Assembly: GCA_022826745.1 (NCBI GenBank)
Contig: JAJDUI010000037.1
Location: forward strand, 62,001 to 126,000
Direction: 5' to 3'
DNA from: Thermoanaerobaculia bacterium
GTDB lineage: Bacteria > Acidobacteriota > Thermoanaerobaculia > Multivoradales > Multivoraceae
Length of the DNA: 64,000 nucleotides
Positions within the stretch are counted from its first letter, which is position 1. Every line of letters begins with the position of its first letter. The notes beneath the pieces were generated by a model. That model was not told the DNA's origin and ran no database searches. It saw only the letters and a list, made by a program, of their open reading frames with translations. Both the position numbers and the translations under genes were made by a program. Shown in pieces: positions 20,950-28,779 of this stretch.

Positions 20950-21542
20950 CTGCCGATCGCCGGCAGGGAAGCGATTCCCCGGCAGTCCGCACCGAGGCGG
21001 TCGAGGCGCTGCTGGTGGAGAGGGGACTGGTCCAGTCCGCCGCGGTCGACGCCCTGGTCGAACGCTACGAGCAGGACATCGGTCCGCTGCGCGGCGCCCG
21101 GGTGGTGGCCGAAGCCTGGACCGATCCGGCGTTCAGGGCGCGGCTGCTCGAGGACGGCATGCCGGCCATCCGGGAACTGGGATTCGGCGACAACACGGAT
21201 TCCCACGTCGCCCGCCTGGTGGTGAAGGAGAACACGGAGTCCGTCCACAACCTGGTCGTCTGCACGCTCTGCTCGTGCTATCCGTGGGCGGTGCTCGGAC
21301 TGCCGCCGGCCTGGTACAAGTCGCCCGCCTACCGGTCGCGCGCGGTGCGGGAACCGCGGTTGCTGCTCGCGGAGCTGGGGCTCGACCTCGAACCCGAGGT
21401 CGAACTGCGGGTCTGGGACTCGAGCGCCGAGGTCCGCTACATGGTCCTGCCGCGGCGGCCCGAGGGCACCGGTGGCCTGGACGTCGAGGAACTGACCGCC
21501 CGCGTCACCCGCGACTCGATGATCGGCGTCGAGCGGCTGTAG
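20946..21542 (+). CDS. nthA: Nitrile hydratase alpha subunit, cobalt type
   Basis: 198 aa. Carries the metal claw CTLCSC at Cys106-Cys111, in which two cysteines become oxidised to sulfinic/sulfenic acids. Thr at the second position is the marker of the cobalt-containing class (the iron class has Ser there). Downstream LGLPPAWYKSPAYRSRAV is conserved. ATG at 20946 overlaps the beta-subunit stop by 4 nt, so the two subunits are made in step. No amidase gene is adjacent, so what becomes of the amide product is not shown by this locus. Confidence 0.96.
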   Translation: MTADRRQGSDSPAVRTEAVEALLVERGLVQSAAVDALVERYEQDIGPLRGARVVAEAWTDPAFRARLLEDGMPAIRELGFGDNTDSHVARLVVKENTESVHNLVVCTLCSCYPWAVLGLPPAWYKSPAYRSRAVREPRLLLAELGLDLEPEVELRVWDSSAEVRYMVLPRRPEGTGGLDVEELTARVTRDSMIGVERL

Positions 21543-21557
21543 GTCCGGCGAACCCGC

Positions 21558-21989
21558 ATGTCTCTCCCTGTCCGCCTGGATGAGGACGGCGCCTCCGCGC
21601 CTCCGCGGGAGAACGGGGAGCTGGCCTTCGCCGCTCCCTGGGAGAGCCGCCTGTTCGGCCTGACGATGGCGCTGGTGGAGGGCGGGCGGCTCGACTGGGA
21701 GGCGTTTCGCGGCCGCCTGATCGCACGGATAGCCGCCTGGGAGAAGCGGGCATCCGCCGGCGCACCCGGTGCCGGAGAGTCCTGGGACTACTGGCAGCGC
21801 TGGGGGGAGGCCTTCGAGGATTCGCTGGAGACCGCGGGGCTCGTCGGCGGATCCGAGATCGAGGGCCGCAGCCGCCGGCTGGCGGCGCGGCCTCACGGCC
21901 ACGATCATCATCACGATCACGACCACCATGCCCACCACGACCACCACCAGGAACACGCGGTTCAGGCCGCAGGGGAGATCGACGAATGA
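21558..21989 (+). CDS. Nitrile hydratase activator (P14K/NthE-like) with His-rich metal-binding tail
   Basis: 143 aa. The body (FAAPWESRLFGLTMALVEGGRLDWEAFRGRLI...YWQRWGEAFEDSL) matches the small accessory proteins that resemble the beta-subunit N-terminus and deliver cobalt to the alpha subunit. The C-terminal ~30 residues are exceptional: 14 His within about 23 residues interleaved with Asp (GHDHHHDHDHHAHHDHHQEH), implying metal storage or chaperoning. It starts 15 nt after the alpha subunit and its stop overlaps the folD start (ATGA). The His tail is seen; the cobalt role is inferred from family and context. Confidence 0.87.
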   Translation: MSLPVRLDEDGASAPPRENGELAFAAPWESRLFGLTMALVEGGRLDWEAFRGRLIARIAAWEKRASAGAPGAGESWDYWQRWGEAFEDSLETAGLVGGSEIEGRSRRLAARPHGHDHHHDHDHHAHHDHHQEHAVQAAGEIDE

Positions 21990-22843
21990 CGGCGCAACTA
22001 CTTGCTGGCGGACCGGTCGCGGAGGCCGTTCTGCAGGATGTCGCGAAGCGGGTCGAGGAGCTCGCTTCGGCAGGCGTCAAGCCGGGCCTGGGCACGATTC
22101 TGGTCGGTGACGACGCGGCATCCGCGGGCTACGTGCGCAAGAAGCACGAAACCTGCGAGGAGGTCGGCGTCGCGTCGTTCCACGAGCAGGTACCGGCGGG
22201 CGGCGGCCAGGAGGCGCTGCTGGCCGCCGTCGACCGCTTCAACGCCGACCCGGAGGTCGACGCCTACATCATCCAGCACCCGGTTCCGGCCGGCTTCGAC
22301 TTCAACGAGGCCCTGACGCGAATGGATCCGGCCAAGGACGCCGATGGCCTGCATCCGGTCAATCTGGGCAAGCTGGTGCTCCAGGAGCGCGGTCCCGTGC
22401 CGTGTACGCCGGCCGGAATCCAGGCGATGCTCCAGCACTACGGGATCGACATCGCCGGCCGCGAAGTCGTTGTCCTCGGGCGCGGCCCGACCCTGGGGCG
22501 GCCGCTGTCCCTCCTGCTGACCCTGAAGCAGGCGGGCGCGAACGCCGTCGTCACGGTCGTCCACACGGGTGCGAAGGACGTCAGACCGTTCACACGCCGC
22601 GCCGACATCGTGGTCGCCGCTCTCGGCGTGCCCCGGTTCGTCGTGCCGGAGATGATCAAGCCGGGCGCGGTCGTCGTCAGCGGCGGCATCAGTTGGGAGG
22701 GCAGGAAGCTGCTTCCCGACGTCGACGAATCCGTCGGCGAGGTCGCGAGCTGGATCACCCCGCGGCTCGGCGGTGTCGGTCCGACGACGGTGGCGATGCT
22801 GCTGCGGAACACGGTGCTCGCGGCGGCGGATCGGGCGGCGTGA
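21986..22843 (+). CDS. folD: Bifunctional methylenetetrahydrofolate dehydrogenase / methenyl-THF cyclohydrolase
   Basis: 285 aa, the normal FolD length. Interconverts 5,10-methylene-, methenyl- and 10-formyl-THF with NADP. The YVRKKHETCEEVG segment has the catalytic Tyr and Lys; QHPVPAGFD corresponds to the conserved QLPLP, and DPAKDADGLHPVNLGKL to the KDVDGFHP signature. The Rossmann loop reads GRGPTLGRP where most have GRSNIVGRP. ATG overlaps the stop of the nitrile hydratase activator, so a core one-carbon gene is translationally coupled to a nitrile hydratase operon. A strong inverted repeat follows 65 nt after the stop. Confidence 0.95.
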   Translation: MTAQLLAGGPVAEAVLQDVAKRVEELASAGVKPGLGTILVGDDAASAGYVRKKHETCEEVGVASFHEQVPAGGGQEALLAAVDRFNADPEVDAYIIQHPVPAGFDFNEALTRMDPAKDADGLHPVNLGKLVLQERGPVPCTPAGIQAMLQHYGIDIAGREVVVLGRGPTLGRPLSLLLTLKQAGANAVVTVVHTGAKDVRPFTRRADIVVAALGVPRFVVPEMIKPGAVVVSGGISWEGRKLLPDVDESVGEVASWITPRLGGVGPTTVAMLLRNTVLAAADRAA

Positions 22844-22908
22844 CGTCGGCTACGGCGCCGCGCCTGAACTTCGCGCCACTCGGGAACGCTTACGCTGAGC
22901 AGTTGAAA

Positions 22909-22956
22909 CAGGTAGCCGGGCTACGGAATCCGTAAGAACCGTAGCCCGGCTACCTG
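22909..22956. terminator. Perfect 18-bp inverted repeat between convergent genes
   Basis: Arms CAGGTAGCCGGGCTACGG (22909-22926) and its exact complement (22939-22956) flank a 12-nt loop. There is no T-run on either side, so as an intrinsic terminator it is non-canonical, but the position between the folD and HMG-CoA-synthase-like stops suits a bidirectional transcript end or stabiliser. Confidence 0.7.
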
Positions 22957-22979
22957 GGGGCCGGCGTCCGCGGGTCGAC

Positions 22980-24083
22980 TTACGCGGCCGCCGTACGAAC
23001 TGCCGCGCGCAGGAGGCTGTAACCGCTCGCGTCCACCTGTCGGCGACTGGAGACGTCGCGCTCGATGTCCTGCGCCCATGCGGCGTCCCTGGCGCGCGGG
23101 CCCGCGACCAGGGAGAGAATCTCGGAACCGAAGCCGGAACCGTAGGAGAAGGCGGCCACCTGCTCGCCGGTCTTCAGCCCCTGGAGGGCGTTCGCGACCG
23201 CGATCCAGAGTGAGGCCGTGTACGAGTTGCCGGAGAGCCTGTTCCAGAGCATCGACGGTTCGACCTTGTCGCTGTAGATCCGCTGGATCCGTTCGGCGGA
23301 CCAGCCGGCCACCTCGCCGACGAGGTGGAAGGCCTTCTTGACCATCTTCGGGAACGGGACGTGGAAACAGATCGCGGAGAACCGTTCCATGACCTCGGCC
23401 GGGTTTCGACCGTCGGCGAGCGCGTTGAAGCACTCGACGGCCGCCTTCTTGTAGCACTCGAGACTCAGCTTGCCGTCGACCGTCGGGTAGGACTCGCCCA
23501 CCGGGCGGTAGAAGTCGAAGGCCGGCTCGCTCCAGGCGTGGGTGTCGAGACCCACCTGAGCGATCTCGGGCCGGTCCACGACGAAGGCCACGGCCCCGGC
23601 GCCCTGGGTCGGTTCTCCCGGGTCGCCCTGTTCGTAGAGCGCGATGTCGGCGGCGACCACCAGGGCAGCCTTGTCCCGGGCCGCGCCCGACATGCGCCAC
23701 TCGCAGGCCTGGCGCAGGGCCAGGGTGCCGCCGTAGCAGGCATGCTTGACTTCGTAGGAGCGGATGTTCCCGACCAGGCCGAGTTCGTCGGCCACGAAGG
23801 CGGAGAGGGGCCGGCTCATGTCGACCGCGGTCTCCGTGCCGACGGCGATCATGCCGATGTCCTCCAGGCCGCCGTCCCATCGGGAAAGGGCGCGCCTGGC
23901 GGCCTCGGAGGCCAGGTCGACGATGCTGAACTCCGGCGGGCAGAGGGAGATCTCGGAGCAGCCCAGCCCGATGCGGTACTTGTCCGGGTCGACGCCGCGG
24001 AGCGACGCGAGTTCTTCCACCGGCATGGCCAGTGGCGGCAGGTGGAGTCCTATGGAGGCGATGCCCGTGTCGATCTTCGTCAT
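22980..24083 (-). CDS. Hydroxymethylglutaryl-CoA synthase family protein
   Basis: 367 aa thiolase-fold enzyme. The HMG-CoA synthase triad is intact: Glu84 (VGTETAVDMS), Cys116 (EVKHACYGGTLAL) and His241 (ICFHVPFPK), spaced as in staphylococcal MvaS and PksG. GNSYTASLW is the conserved C-terminal loop. The EVKHACYGGT form is as close to the polyketide beta-branching PksG group as to mevalonate-pathway MvaS. No other mevalonate or polyketide gene is in the window, so which pathway it serves is open. ATG is preceded by AGGAAGGA. The upstream 150 bp are the most AT-rich in this region and may hold its promoter. Confidence 0.85.
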   Translation of the reverse strand: MTKIDTGIASIGLHLPPLAMPVEELASLRGVDPDKYRIGLGCSEISLCPPEFSIVDLASEAARRALSRWDGGLEDIGMIAVGTETAVDMSRPLSAFVADELGLVGNIRSYEVKHACYGGTLALRQACEWRMSGAARDKAALVVAADIALYEQGDPGEPTQGAGAVAFVVDRPEIAQVGLDTHAWSEPAFDFYRPVGESYPTVDGKLSLECYKKAAVECFNALADGRNPAEVMERFSAICFHVPFPKMVKKAFHLVGEVAGWSAERIQRIYSDKVEPSMLWNRLSGNSYTASLWIAVANALQGLKTGEQVAAFSYGSGFGSEILSLVAGPRARDAAWAQDIERDVSSRRQVDASGYSLLRAAVRTAAA

Positions 24084-24323
24084 TTCGTCCTTCCTCGCTG
24101 AACCTGAGGGTCGTTTCCGGGCGCGCTGGCGACGGGTTCAAATGTGTCGCCGGTCCGGCCGGTACGAAAAGAAGAGAAAAGGACGGTAGCACGGAAGTGT
24201 GCTGCGTTGGAGATTTTTCTTTTCGAAATATGACTGAACTATTGGAACTTTCAGGAATCCGTGAAAGTCCCCGCGCGGGCGCACTCGTGCGCCGATCGTC
24301 GCCGCTTCGCGGCGCGTGGTTTT

Positions 24324-24345
24324 CCGCGGGTCAGAGGACCCGCGG
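24324..24345. terminator. Hairpin right after the formylglycine-enzyme gene
   Basis: Perfect 9-bp arms CCGCGGGTC / GACCCGCGG with loop AGAG, directly after the stop at 24346. Its core is identical to the last hairpin of the 76-nt repeat copy at 33110, so it may be a relic of that repeat family used as a transcript end. Confidence 0.6.
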
Positions 24346-25185
24346 CTACATGGCGCAGCGGAAGCCGGTGTTGTCGAGACCGGAGTCGGGCGCCGACTGG
24401 TTCCGGTTCGCGTTCCGGTAACCCTCGCAGTAGCTGGCGGCGCAGAGCCAGGAACCGCCCTTCAGGACCTTCTCGCCGCCCGCGCCGCCGGGCCGATACC
24501 AGTCGTCGACCCACTCCCAGACGTTGCCGCCGAGGTCGAAGACGCCCAGCGCGTTCGGCGGGTAGGAGCCGACCGGCGCCAGGTACGTGTGGCCGTCGGC
24601 GGCGTCGTCCCGGCGGGGGAAGTCGCCTTGCCAGACGTTCGCTACCCATTGGCCTTCCGGGGCCGGCTCGTCGCCCCAGGGATAGTGGGCTCCGCCTTCG
24701 CCGTCGTTGCCGGCGCCGGCGGCGAGATCCCATTCGGCCTCGGTCGGCAGGCGCTTGCCGCGCCAGCCGCAGTAGGCCCTGGCGTCTCCCCAGCTCACGT
24801 GCACGACCGGGAGGTCGGCTTCGGCCGCGGAATCGGGTCCGCGGGGATGACGCCAGTAGGCGCCTTCGACGGCGAGCCACCATCGAGTCCCCGCTACGCG
24901 CTGTTCGAGATCCGGGTTCGCGGTCTCCTCTGGGTGGAAGACGAGGGACCAGCCCCAGCGCTCGGCTTCCGTCTCGAACCCGGTAGCGTCGACGAACGCG
25001 GCGAAGTCGCGGTTCGTCACTTCGTGGGTGTCCAGATCGAAGGTCTCGACCCGCTGATCCCCACCGGGACGGGGAACGGTGCCGGCGGGCACGCGGACCA
25101 TCCCTTCGGGCGGCGGCGCCGGCGCCGTGCAGGCGACGGTTGCGAACAAACCGGCGGCGAGAAGCACTCGGAGGGAACTCATCAT
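24346..25185 (-). CDS. Formylglycine-generating enzyme (sulfatase maturase), lipoprotein
   Basis: 279 aa. Converts the active-site Cys of sulfatases to C-alpha-formylglycine, using oxygen and copper. The two redox Cys of true FGE are present, Cys248 and Cys253, in GGSWLCAASYCEGYR, the equivalent of the human C336/C341 pair; many FGE-fold relatives lack them. Other landmarks: HEVTNRDFAAFVDATGF, WGDARAYCGWRGKRLPTEAEWD, and GNVWEWVDDW. A lipoprotein signal ends in TVAC19, placing it outside the cytoplasm. The ATG at 25185 overlaps the upstream stop (ATGA); a second ATG directly follows and has better spacing from GGAG. Its likely substrates are the CxPSR/CxPTR sulfatases at 38245 and 44862. Confidence 0.9.
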   Translation of the reverse strand: MMSSLRVLLAAGLFATVACTAPAPPPEGMVRVPAGTVPRPGGDQRVETFDLDTHEVTNRDFAAFVDATGFETEAERWGWSLVFHPEETANPDLEQRVAGTRWWLAVEGAYWRHPRGPDSAAEADLPVVHVSWGDARAYCGWRGKRLPTEAEWDLAAGAGNDGEGGAHYPWGDEPAPEGQWVANVWQGDFPRRDDAADGHTYLAPVGSYPPNALGVFDLGGNVWEWVDDWYRPGGAGGEKVLKGGSWLCAASYCEGYRNANRNQSAPDSGLDNTGFRCAM

Positions 25186-25514
25186 GGTCTCCACCCGAAG
25201 CGATCCAGGTCGATGCGGCCCCGGCGGTCGAAGACGACGCCTTCCTCCTGGAGCAGGAAGCGCTGGAGCTCCACGCTCTCGAGCGGGTCGAGTCCGCGTT
25301 CGCTGATCGAGCCCCTGACGTTGACGACGCGGTGCCAGGGCACGTCGTGGCCGTTCAGTCGGGCCAGTGCATAACCCACCTGCCGGGCGTTGCGCGGGCG
25401 GTTCGCCAGCGCGGCGATCTGGCCGTAGGTCGCCACCCGGCCCTCGGGAATCAGCCGGATGATGCGACGGAAGGTCTCCTGCAAACCGTCAGGGCTCTGA
25501 TCCGGGAGCGTCAT
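25182..25514 (-). CDS. Alkyltransferase-like (ATL) DNA-damage recognition protein
   Basis: 110 aa. Resembles the DNA-binding domain of O6-alkylguanine-DNA alkyltransferase: YGQIAALANRPRNARQVGYAL is the helix-turn-helix with the arginine finger, and VPWHRVVNVRG replaces the alkyl-acceptor PCHR by PWHR, the defining feature of ATL proteins such as E. coli YbaZ and yeast Atl1. It therefore binds alkylated guanine without repairing it and hands lesions to nucleotide excision repair. I chose the ATG at 25514; one at 25550 would overlap the divergent MFS start. Coupled by 4 nt to the FGE gene, an odd partnership. Confidence 0.9.
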   Translation of the reverse strand: MTLPDQSPDGLQETFRRIIRLIPEGRVATYGQIAALANRPRNARQVGYALARLNGHDVPWHRVVNVRGSISERGLDPLESVELQRFLLQEEGVVFDRRGRIDLDRFGWRP

Positions 25515-25548
25515 CGTCGTCTGGCTGCGTGTTACCTTGGGGTCAGGC

Positions 25549-26808
25549 ATGTCCTCCGCCGACCGAGGTCGCAGCCGCCTCGACCGGCGGCGCAACTACG
25601 CTGCCCTCCTGGCCCACGGCCTGCTCGGGATGACGGGGTTCCGGCTGCTCCAGGCCCCGACCTTCCTGCCAACCTACATCAACCTTCTGACCGGCGCCAA
25701 TGCGGCGGTGGGCCTGGCTTCCGCCTGTCAGAGCCTGGGCATGTTCGTGTCGCCGCTCCTGAGTGCCGCGTTCGTCGAGCACCGCAGCCACGTCAAGTGG
25801 GTGGCGCTGCTGTTCGGCGGCCTGATGAGGTTCCAGGTGCTGCTGCTGGCCCTGCTGGCGCTTTTCGCTCCGGTCGAGGTCGCGGTGTTCCTGGTCTGGC
25901 CGGTGCTGCTGATGTGGGGCCTCTCGAGCGGCATGCAGATGGTCGCGTTCAACCTGCTGTTCGCGAAGTCCGTACCCGTCGGTCGTCGCGGGCGGCTCCA
26001 GGGAACGCGAAACCTTGCCGCGGGGATCTCGGTGATCCTGCTCTCGGTGGCCGCGGGCTGGGTGCTCGACGAGTACGGTTTTCCCCGCGGCTACGGCCTG
26101 ACCTTCCTGGGCGCCGCGCTGCTGGCAGCGACCGGGCTGGCGTTCATGGGTTTCATTCGCGAGCCCGCGGCCCTCGACGTCCACGACGCGGGACTCGACC
26201 TGCGCGCCCGGCTCGGCAAGCTGCCGGATCTCCTGCGCTCCGACCCCCACTACGCCCGCTTTCTCTCGGCGCGGCTGCTGACGGGCGCCGCCCGGGGCGC
26301 CCTGCCGTTCTACGTCCTGCTCGTGGGCGAGCGGTTCGGCGTCAGCGGTTCGCGTCTGGCCGCTCTGACCGTCACCTTCGCGGCGGCGCAGTCCGTGGGC
26401 GCGCTGATGTGGGGCCTGCTGGGTGACCGCTCGGGGTATCGCGCCGTCTACGTGCTGGCGCTCGGTTCCTGGATTCTCGGCAGCCTGACCGTGCTCTGGG
26501 CGCCGGTGTTTCCGATCGCGTACGCGGTCTTCCTGCTGGTGGGGGCGGGGTTCTCCGGCGTGATGCTGGCGTCCCAGAACCTCGTCCTGGAGTTCGGCCG
26601 CGAGCGGGACCGTCCCATGCGGATCGCCGCCACCCACTCGCTGGCCGAGGCGAGCGGCGTAGCGGGCTTCCTGACCGCCGGCGTGGTCAGCCAGGTAGCC
26701 CCGATCGAGAGCGTCTTCCTGATCGCGATCGTCCTGCATCTGCTGGCCCTGCGGAAGTTGATCCGCATCGAAGACCCGCGGCGGGCGGCGCACGAAGGGG
26801 CTGTTTAG
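25549..26808 (+). CDS. Major facilitator superfamily transporter
   Basis: 419 aa with about 12 hydrophobic segments and no signal peptide. The cytoplasmic loop between helices 2 and 3 contains the GGLMRFQ region, and LLGDRSGYRAVY after helix 8 is the second copy of the MFS loop motif (GxxxDRxGxR). Substrate cannot be inferred. It diverges from the ATL gene; its ATG lies 35 nt from the ATL start. A sigma-54-type promoter begins 8 bp past its stop. Confidence 0.8.
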   Translation: MSSADRGRSRLDRRRNYAALLAHGLLGMTGFRLLQAPTFLPTYINLLTGANAAVGLASACQSLGMFVSPLLSAAFVEHRSHVKWVALLFGGLMRFQVLLLALLALFAPVEVAVFLVWPVLLMWGLSSGMQMVAFNLLFAKSVPVGRRGRLQGTRNLAAGISVILLSVAAGWVLDEYGFPRGYGLTFLGAALLAATGLAFMGFIREPAALDVHDAGLDLRARLGKLPDLLRSDPHYARFLSARLLTGAARGALPFYVLLVGERFGVSGSRLAALTVTFAAAQSVGALMWGLLGDRSGYRAVYVLALGSWILGSLTVLWAPVFPIAYAVFLLVGAGFSGVMLASQNLVLEFGRERDRPMRIAATHSLAEASGVAGFLTAGVVSQVAPIESVFLIAIVLHLLALRKLIRIEDPRRAAHEGAV

Positions 26809-26815
26809 GCGGTCT

Positions 26816-26831
26816 TGGCACGACCCTTGCT
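26816..26831 (+). promoter_or_regulatory. Sigma-54 promoter, exact consensus match
   Basis: TGGCACGACCCTTGCT: the -24 TGGCACG and -12 TTGCT elements match the RpoN consensus at every conserved base, with exactly 10 nt between the invariant GG and GC. Transcription would start near 26843 and run rightward into a gap with no clear gene. Confidence 0.65.
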
Positions 26832-27107
26832 TCCTCCCTGTGTGTCGGGATTGCAAGCGTCATCCCGAAGATGTGGAAATCATCGGAGGAGGTCCCCCTC
26901 AATCAGATTCCTTCCCCAACAGCGAGCCAACCGGCGGCACGGCCGCGTACTCGACACGCTTGGTCAGCCGTTTGCCAGTGCCCATATGCCGGTAGAGCCT
27001 CCTGCTCGGAACCTCCGACTCGCGCGTCAGGAACGCTGCGAGCCCTTCCAGAATCCCTCCAACCGGACCTCCTCCGCGCCACTTCCTCAGTTTGTTCTCC
27101 TGGTCGC

Positions 27108-27134
27108 CGTTGCCGCCATCAAGCGGCGGCAACG
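27108..27134. terminator. 10-bp perfect hairpin downstream of glyS
   Basis: CGTTGCCGCC (27108-27117), loop ATCAAGC, GGCGGCAACG (27125-27134). No T-tract. It lies 39 nt past the glyS stop on the minus strand, and also at the far end of any transcript from the sigma-54 promoter at 26816. Confidence 0.5.
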
Positions 27135-27140
27135 GCGCAC

Positions 27141-27157
27141 CGCGCCAGAATGGCGCG
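27141..27157. terminator. 7-bp hairpin directly after glyS
   Basis: CGCGCCA / TGGCGCG with loop GAA, 16 nt past the glyS stop; the first of two stems that probably mark the end of glyS transcripts. Confidence 0.45.
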
Positions 27158-27172
27158 ATTCAGAGACTGAGC

Positions 27173-28696
27173 TCAGAGGCTGAGGCGCTCGTCCAGGTAG
27201 CGTGACACGGCGTCGACCGACAGCCGTTCCTGAGCGCCGGTGTCGCGGTCGCGCACGGTGACCGTCCGGTCCTCCAGGGTCTGGCCGTCGACGGTGAAGC
27301 AGTACGGGGTCCCGGCCTCGTCCATCCGCGCGTAGCGCTTGCCGATCGACTGCTTCGCGTCGTACTGGATGCGGTAGCGGCGGCGCAGCTCGAGGTAGAG
27401 GGACTCCGCGATCTCCGGCATGCCGCCCTTGTTGACCAGGGGGAAGACGCCGGCGTGGATCGGCGCCAGGCGGTGAGGGAAGCGCATCAGCTCGGAGGAA
27501 GGCCGGCTCTTGTCGACCGAGTAGGCCTCGCAGAGCAGGGCCAGCACGCCGCGGGTGAGGCCGGCGGCGGGCTCGATCACGTGCGGGGTGAACCGTTCCC
27601 GCGTCTGCGGGTCGAAGGTCTCGAGCTTCACGCCGCTCCATTGCTGGTGCTGTTCGAGGTCGAAGCTGCCGCGGTGGGCGACACCTTCCAGCTCGCCGTA
27701 GCCAGGCTCGCTGAACGGGTACTGGTACTCGACGTCGAACGTGCCCTCCCCCGTCTGGGCGTAGTGGGCGAGTTCGGACGCTTCGTGGCGTCGCAGGCGC
27801 AGCCGGTCGCCGGCGAGACCGAGATCGCTCCACCAGTCCATCCGCTGCTTCGTCCAGAACTCGAACCAGACCTTCGCTTCGGACGGGTGGCAGAAGAACT
27901 CCATCTCCATCTGCTCGAACTCGCGGGTGCGGAACGTGTAGTTCCTGGGAGTGACCTCGTTGCGAAAGGCCTTGCCGATCTGTGCGATACCGAACGGCAG
28001 CCGCACGCGTGAGGTATCCAGCACGCCCTTGTAGTTGAGGAAGATGCCCTGGGCCGTCTCGGGGCGCAGGTAGGCCGTGTTCTCTTCGCCGGAGGCGGCG
28101 CCGACGAAAGTCCTGAACATCAGGTTGAAGTCGCGCGCGTCCGTCAGCGTTCCCGACTCCGAGGCGCCTGGCGCCCAGACGTGGCCCCGCTCGGCGTCGT
28201 CGAGTTCGGCAAGCGGCAGCGACTCGAAGTCGTCGAGGCTCGGCCGTCCGCGCATCGCCTTGCGGGCGGTTCTGAGTGCCGGATCCGGTTCGCCCTCCAG
28301 GTAGGCGAAGTAGGCAGACTCCTCAAGTTCCCGCTTCGGCCGCAGGACGTGCAGGTGGTCCGCCCGGAAGCGGGCCTTCGTCTCGCGGCAGTCGACCATC
28401 GGGTCGGAGAAGCCGCCGACGTGGCCACTGGCCTCCCAGGCCCTCGGGTTCTGGATGATCGAGGAGTCGATGCCGACGATCGACAGGGGAGAGCCGTCGG
28501 GGCCGAGCGGCGGGCACTCGACCATGTCGCGCCACCAGGCGTCGCGGAGGTTGTTCTTGAGCTGGACGCCGAGCGGACCGTAGTCCCAGAACCCGTTGAT
28601 TCCGCCGTAGATCTCGGAGGCCGGGAACACGAACCCGCGGCGCTTCGCGAGCGCCACGATCCGTTCCATCCGTTCGCTGCCTGTGGGCTGGGACAT
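27173..28696 (-). CDS. glyS: Glycyl-tRNA synthetase, dimeric (alpha2) type
   Basis: 507 aa class II synthetase charging tRNA-Gly. The start RRGFVFPASEIYGGINGFWDYGPLG is the signature of the single-chain, eukaryote/archaeal-like GlyRS rather than the alpha2-beta2 enzyme. Motif 2 is seen in GKAFRNEVTPRNYTFRTREFEQMEMEFF and motif 3 near EPAAGLTRGVLALL; the C-terminal anticodon-binding domain follows from about residue 405. ATG has AGGAG upstream. Same-strand neighbours are distant, so it is probably monocistronic. Confidence 0.96.
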   Translation of the reverse strand: MSQPTGSERMERIVALAKRRGFVFPASEIYGGINGFWDYGPLGVQLKNNLRDAWWRDMVECPPLGPDGSPLSIVGIDSSIIQNPRAWEASGHVGGFSDPMVDCRETKARFRADHLHVLRPKRELEESAYFAYLEGEPDPALRTARKAMRGRPSLDDFESLPLAELDDAERGHVWAPGASESGTLTDARDFNLMFRTFVGAASGEENTAYLRPETAQGIFLNYKGVLDTSRVRLPFGIAQIGKAFRNEVTPRNYTFRTREFEQMEMEFFCHPSEAKVWFEFWTKQRMDWWSDLGLAGDRLRLRRHEASELAHYAQTGEGTFDVEYQYPFSEPGYGELEGVAHRGSFDLEQHQQWSGVKLETFDPQTRERFTPHVIEPAAGLTRGVLALLCEAYSVDKSRPSSELMRFPHRLAPIHAGVFPLVNKGGMPEIAESLYLELRRRYRIQYDAKQSIGKRYARMDEAGTPYCFTVDGQTLEDRTVTVRDRDTGAQERLSVDAVSRYLDERLSL

Positions 28697-28779
28697 CCGC
28701 TGCTCCTTTCGCCGGTCGGGCGGACGGTACCAGCTTGTTACGATGCCTTCTTTCCTCTCCCCAATCTGGAGCAGAATCG

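Larger units (their letters stand above)
26809..27172. other. 364-bp gap with a sigma-54 promoter, two hairpins and no convincing gene
   Basis: Lies between the convergent MFS and glyS genes. It holds a plus-strand sigma-54 promoter (26816-26831) and two hairpins near glyS (27108-27134, 27141-27157). Small open frames exist on both strands (26871-27170 plus, 99 codons; 27132-26899 minus, 77 codons) but neither has a recognisable domain or a good ribosome-binding site. A non-coding RNA starting near 26843 and ending in the hairpins is a possible reading. Confidence 0.45.

Noticed and set aside
10444..22843. Nit-family amidase as the amidase partner of the nitrile hydratase
   Set aside because: It lies 9 kb away in another operon and its YDLRFPEL context is that of Nit1/Nit2 rather than aliphatic amidases.
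24110..24160. GGGTTCAAATG as a tRNA T-loop
   Set aside because: No acceptor stem or anticodon arm can be formed around it.
26899..27132. 77-codon minus-strand frame after glyS
   Set aside because: Looks somewhat protein-like (RLYRHMGTGKRLTKRVEY) but begins inside a hairpin, has no ribosome-binding site and no known family; kept only as part of the gap description.
26871..27170. 99-codon plus-strand frame behind the sigma-54 promoter
   Set aside because: Rich in Ser, Pro, Arg and Cys with no domain and poor ribosome-binding site; weaker than a non-coding RNA explanation.
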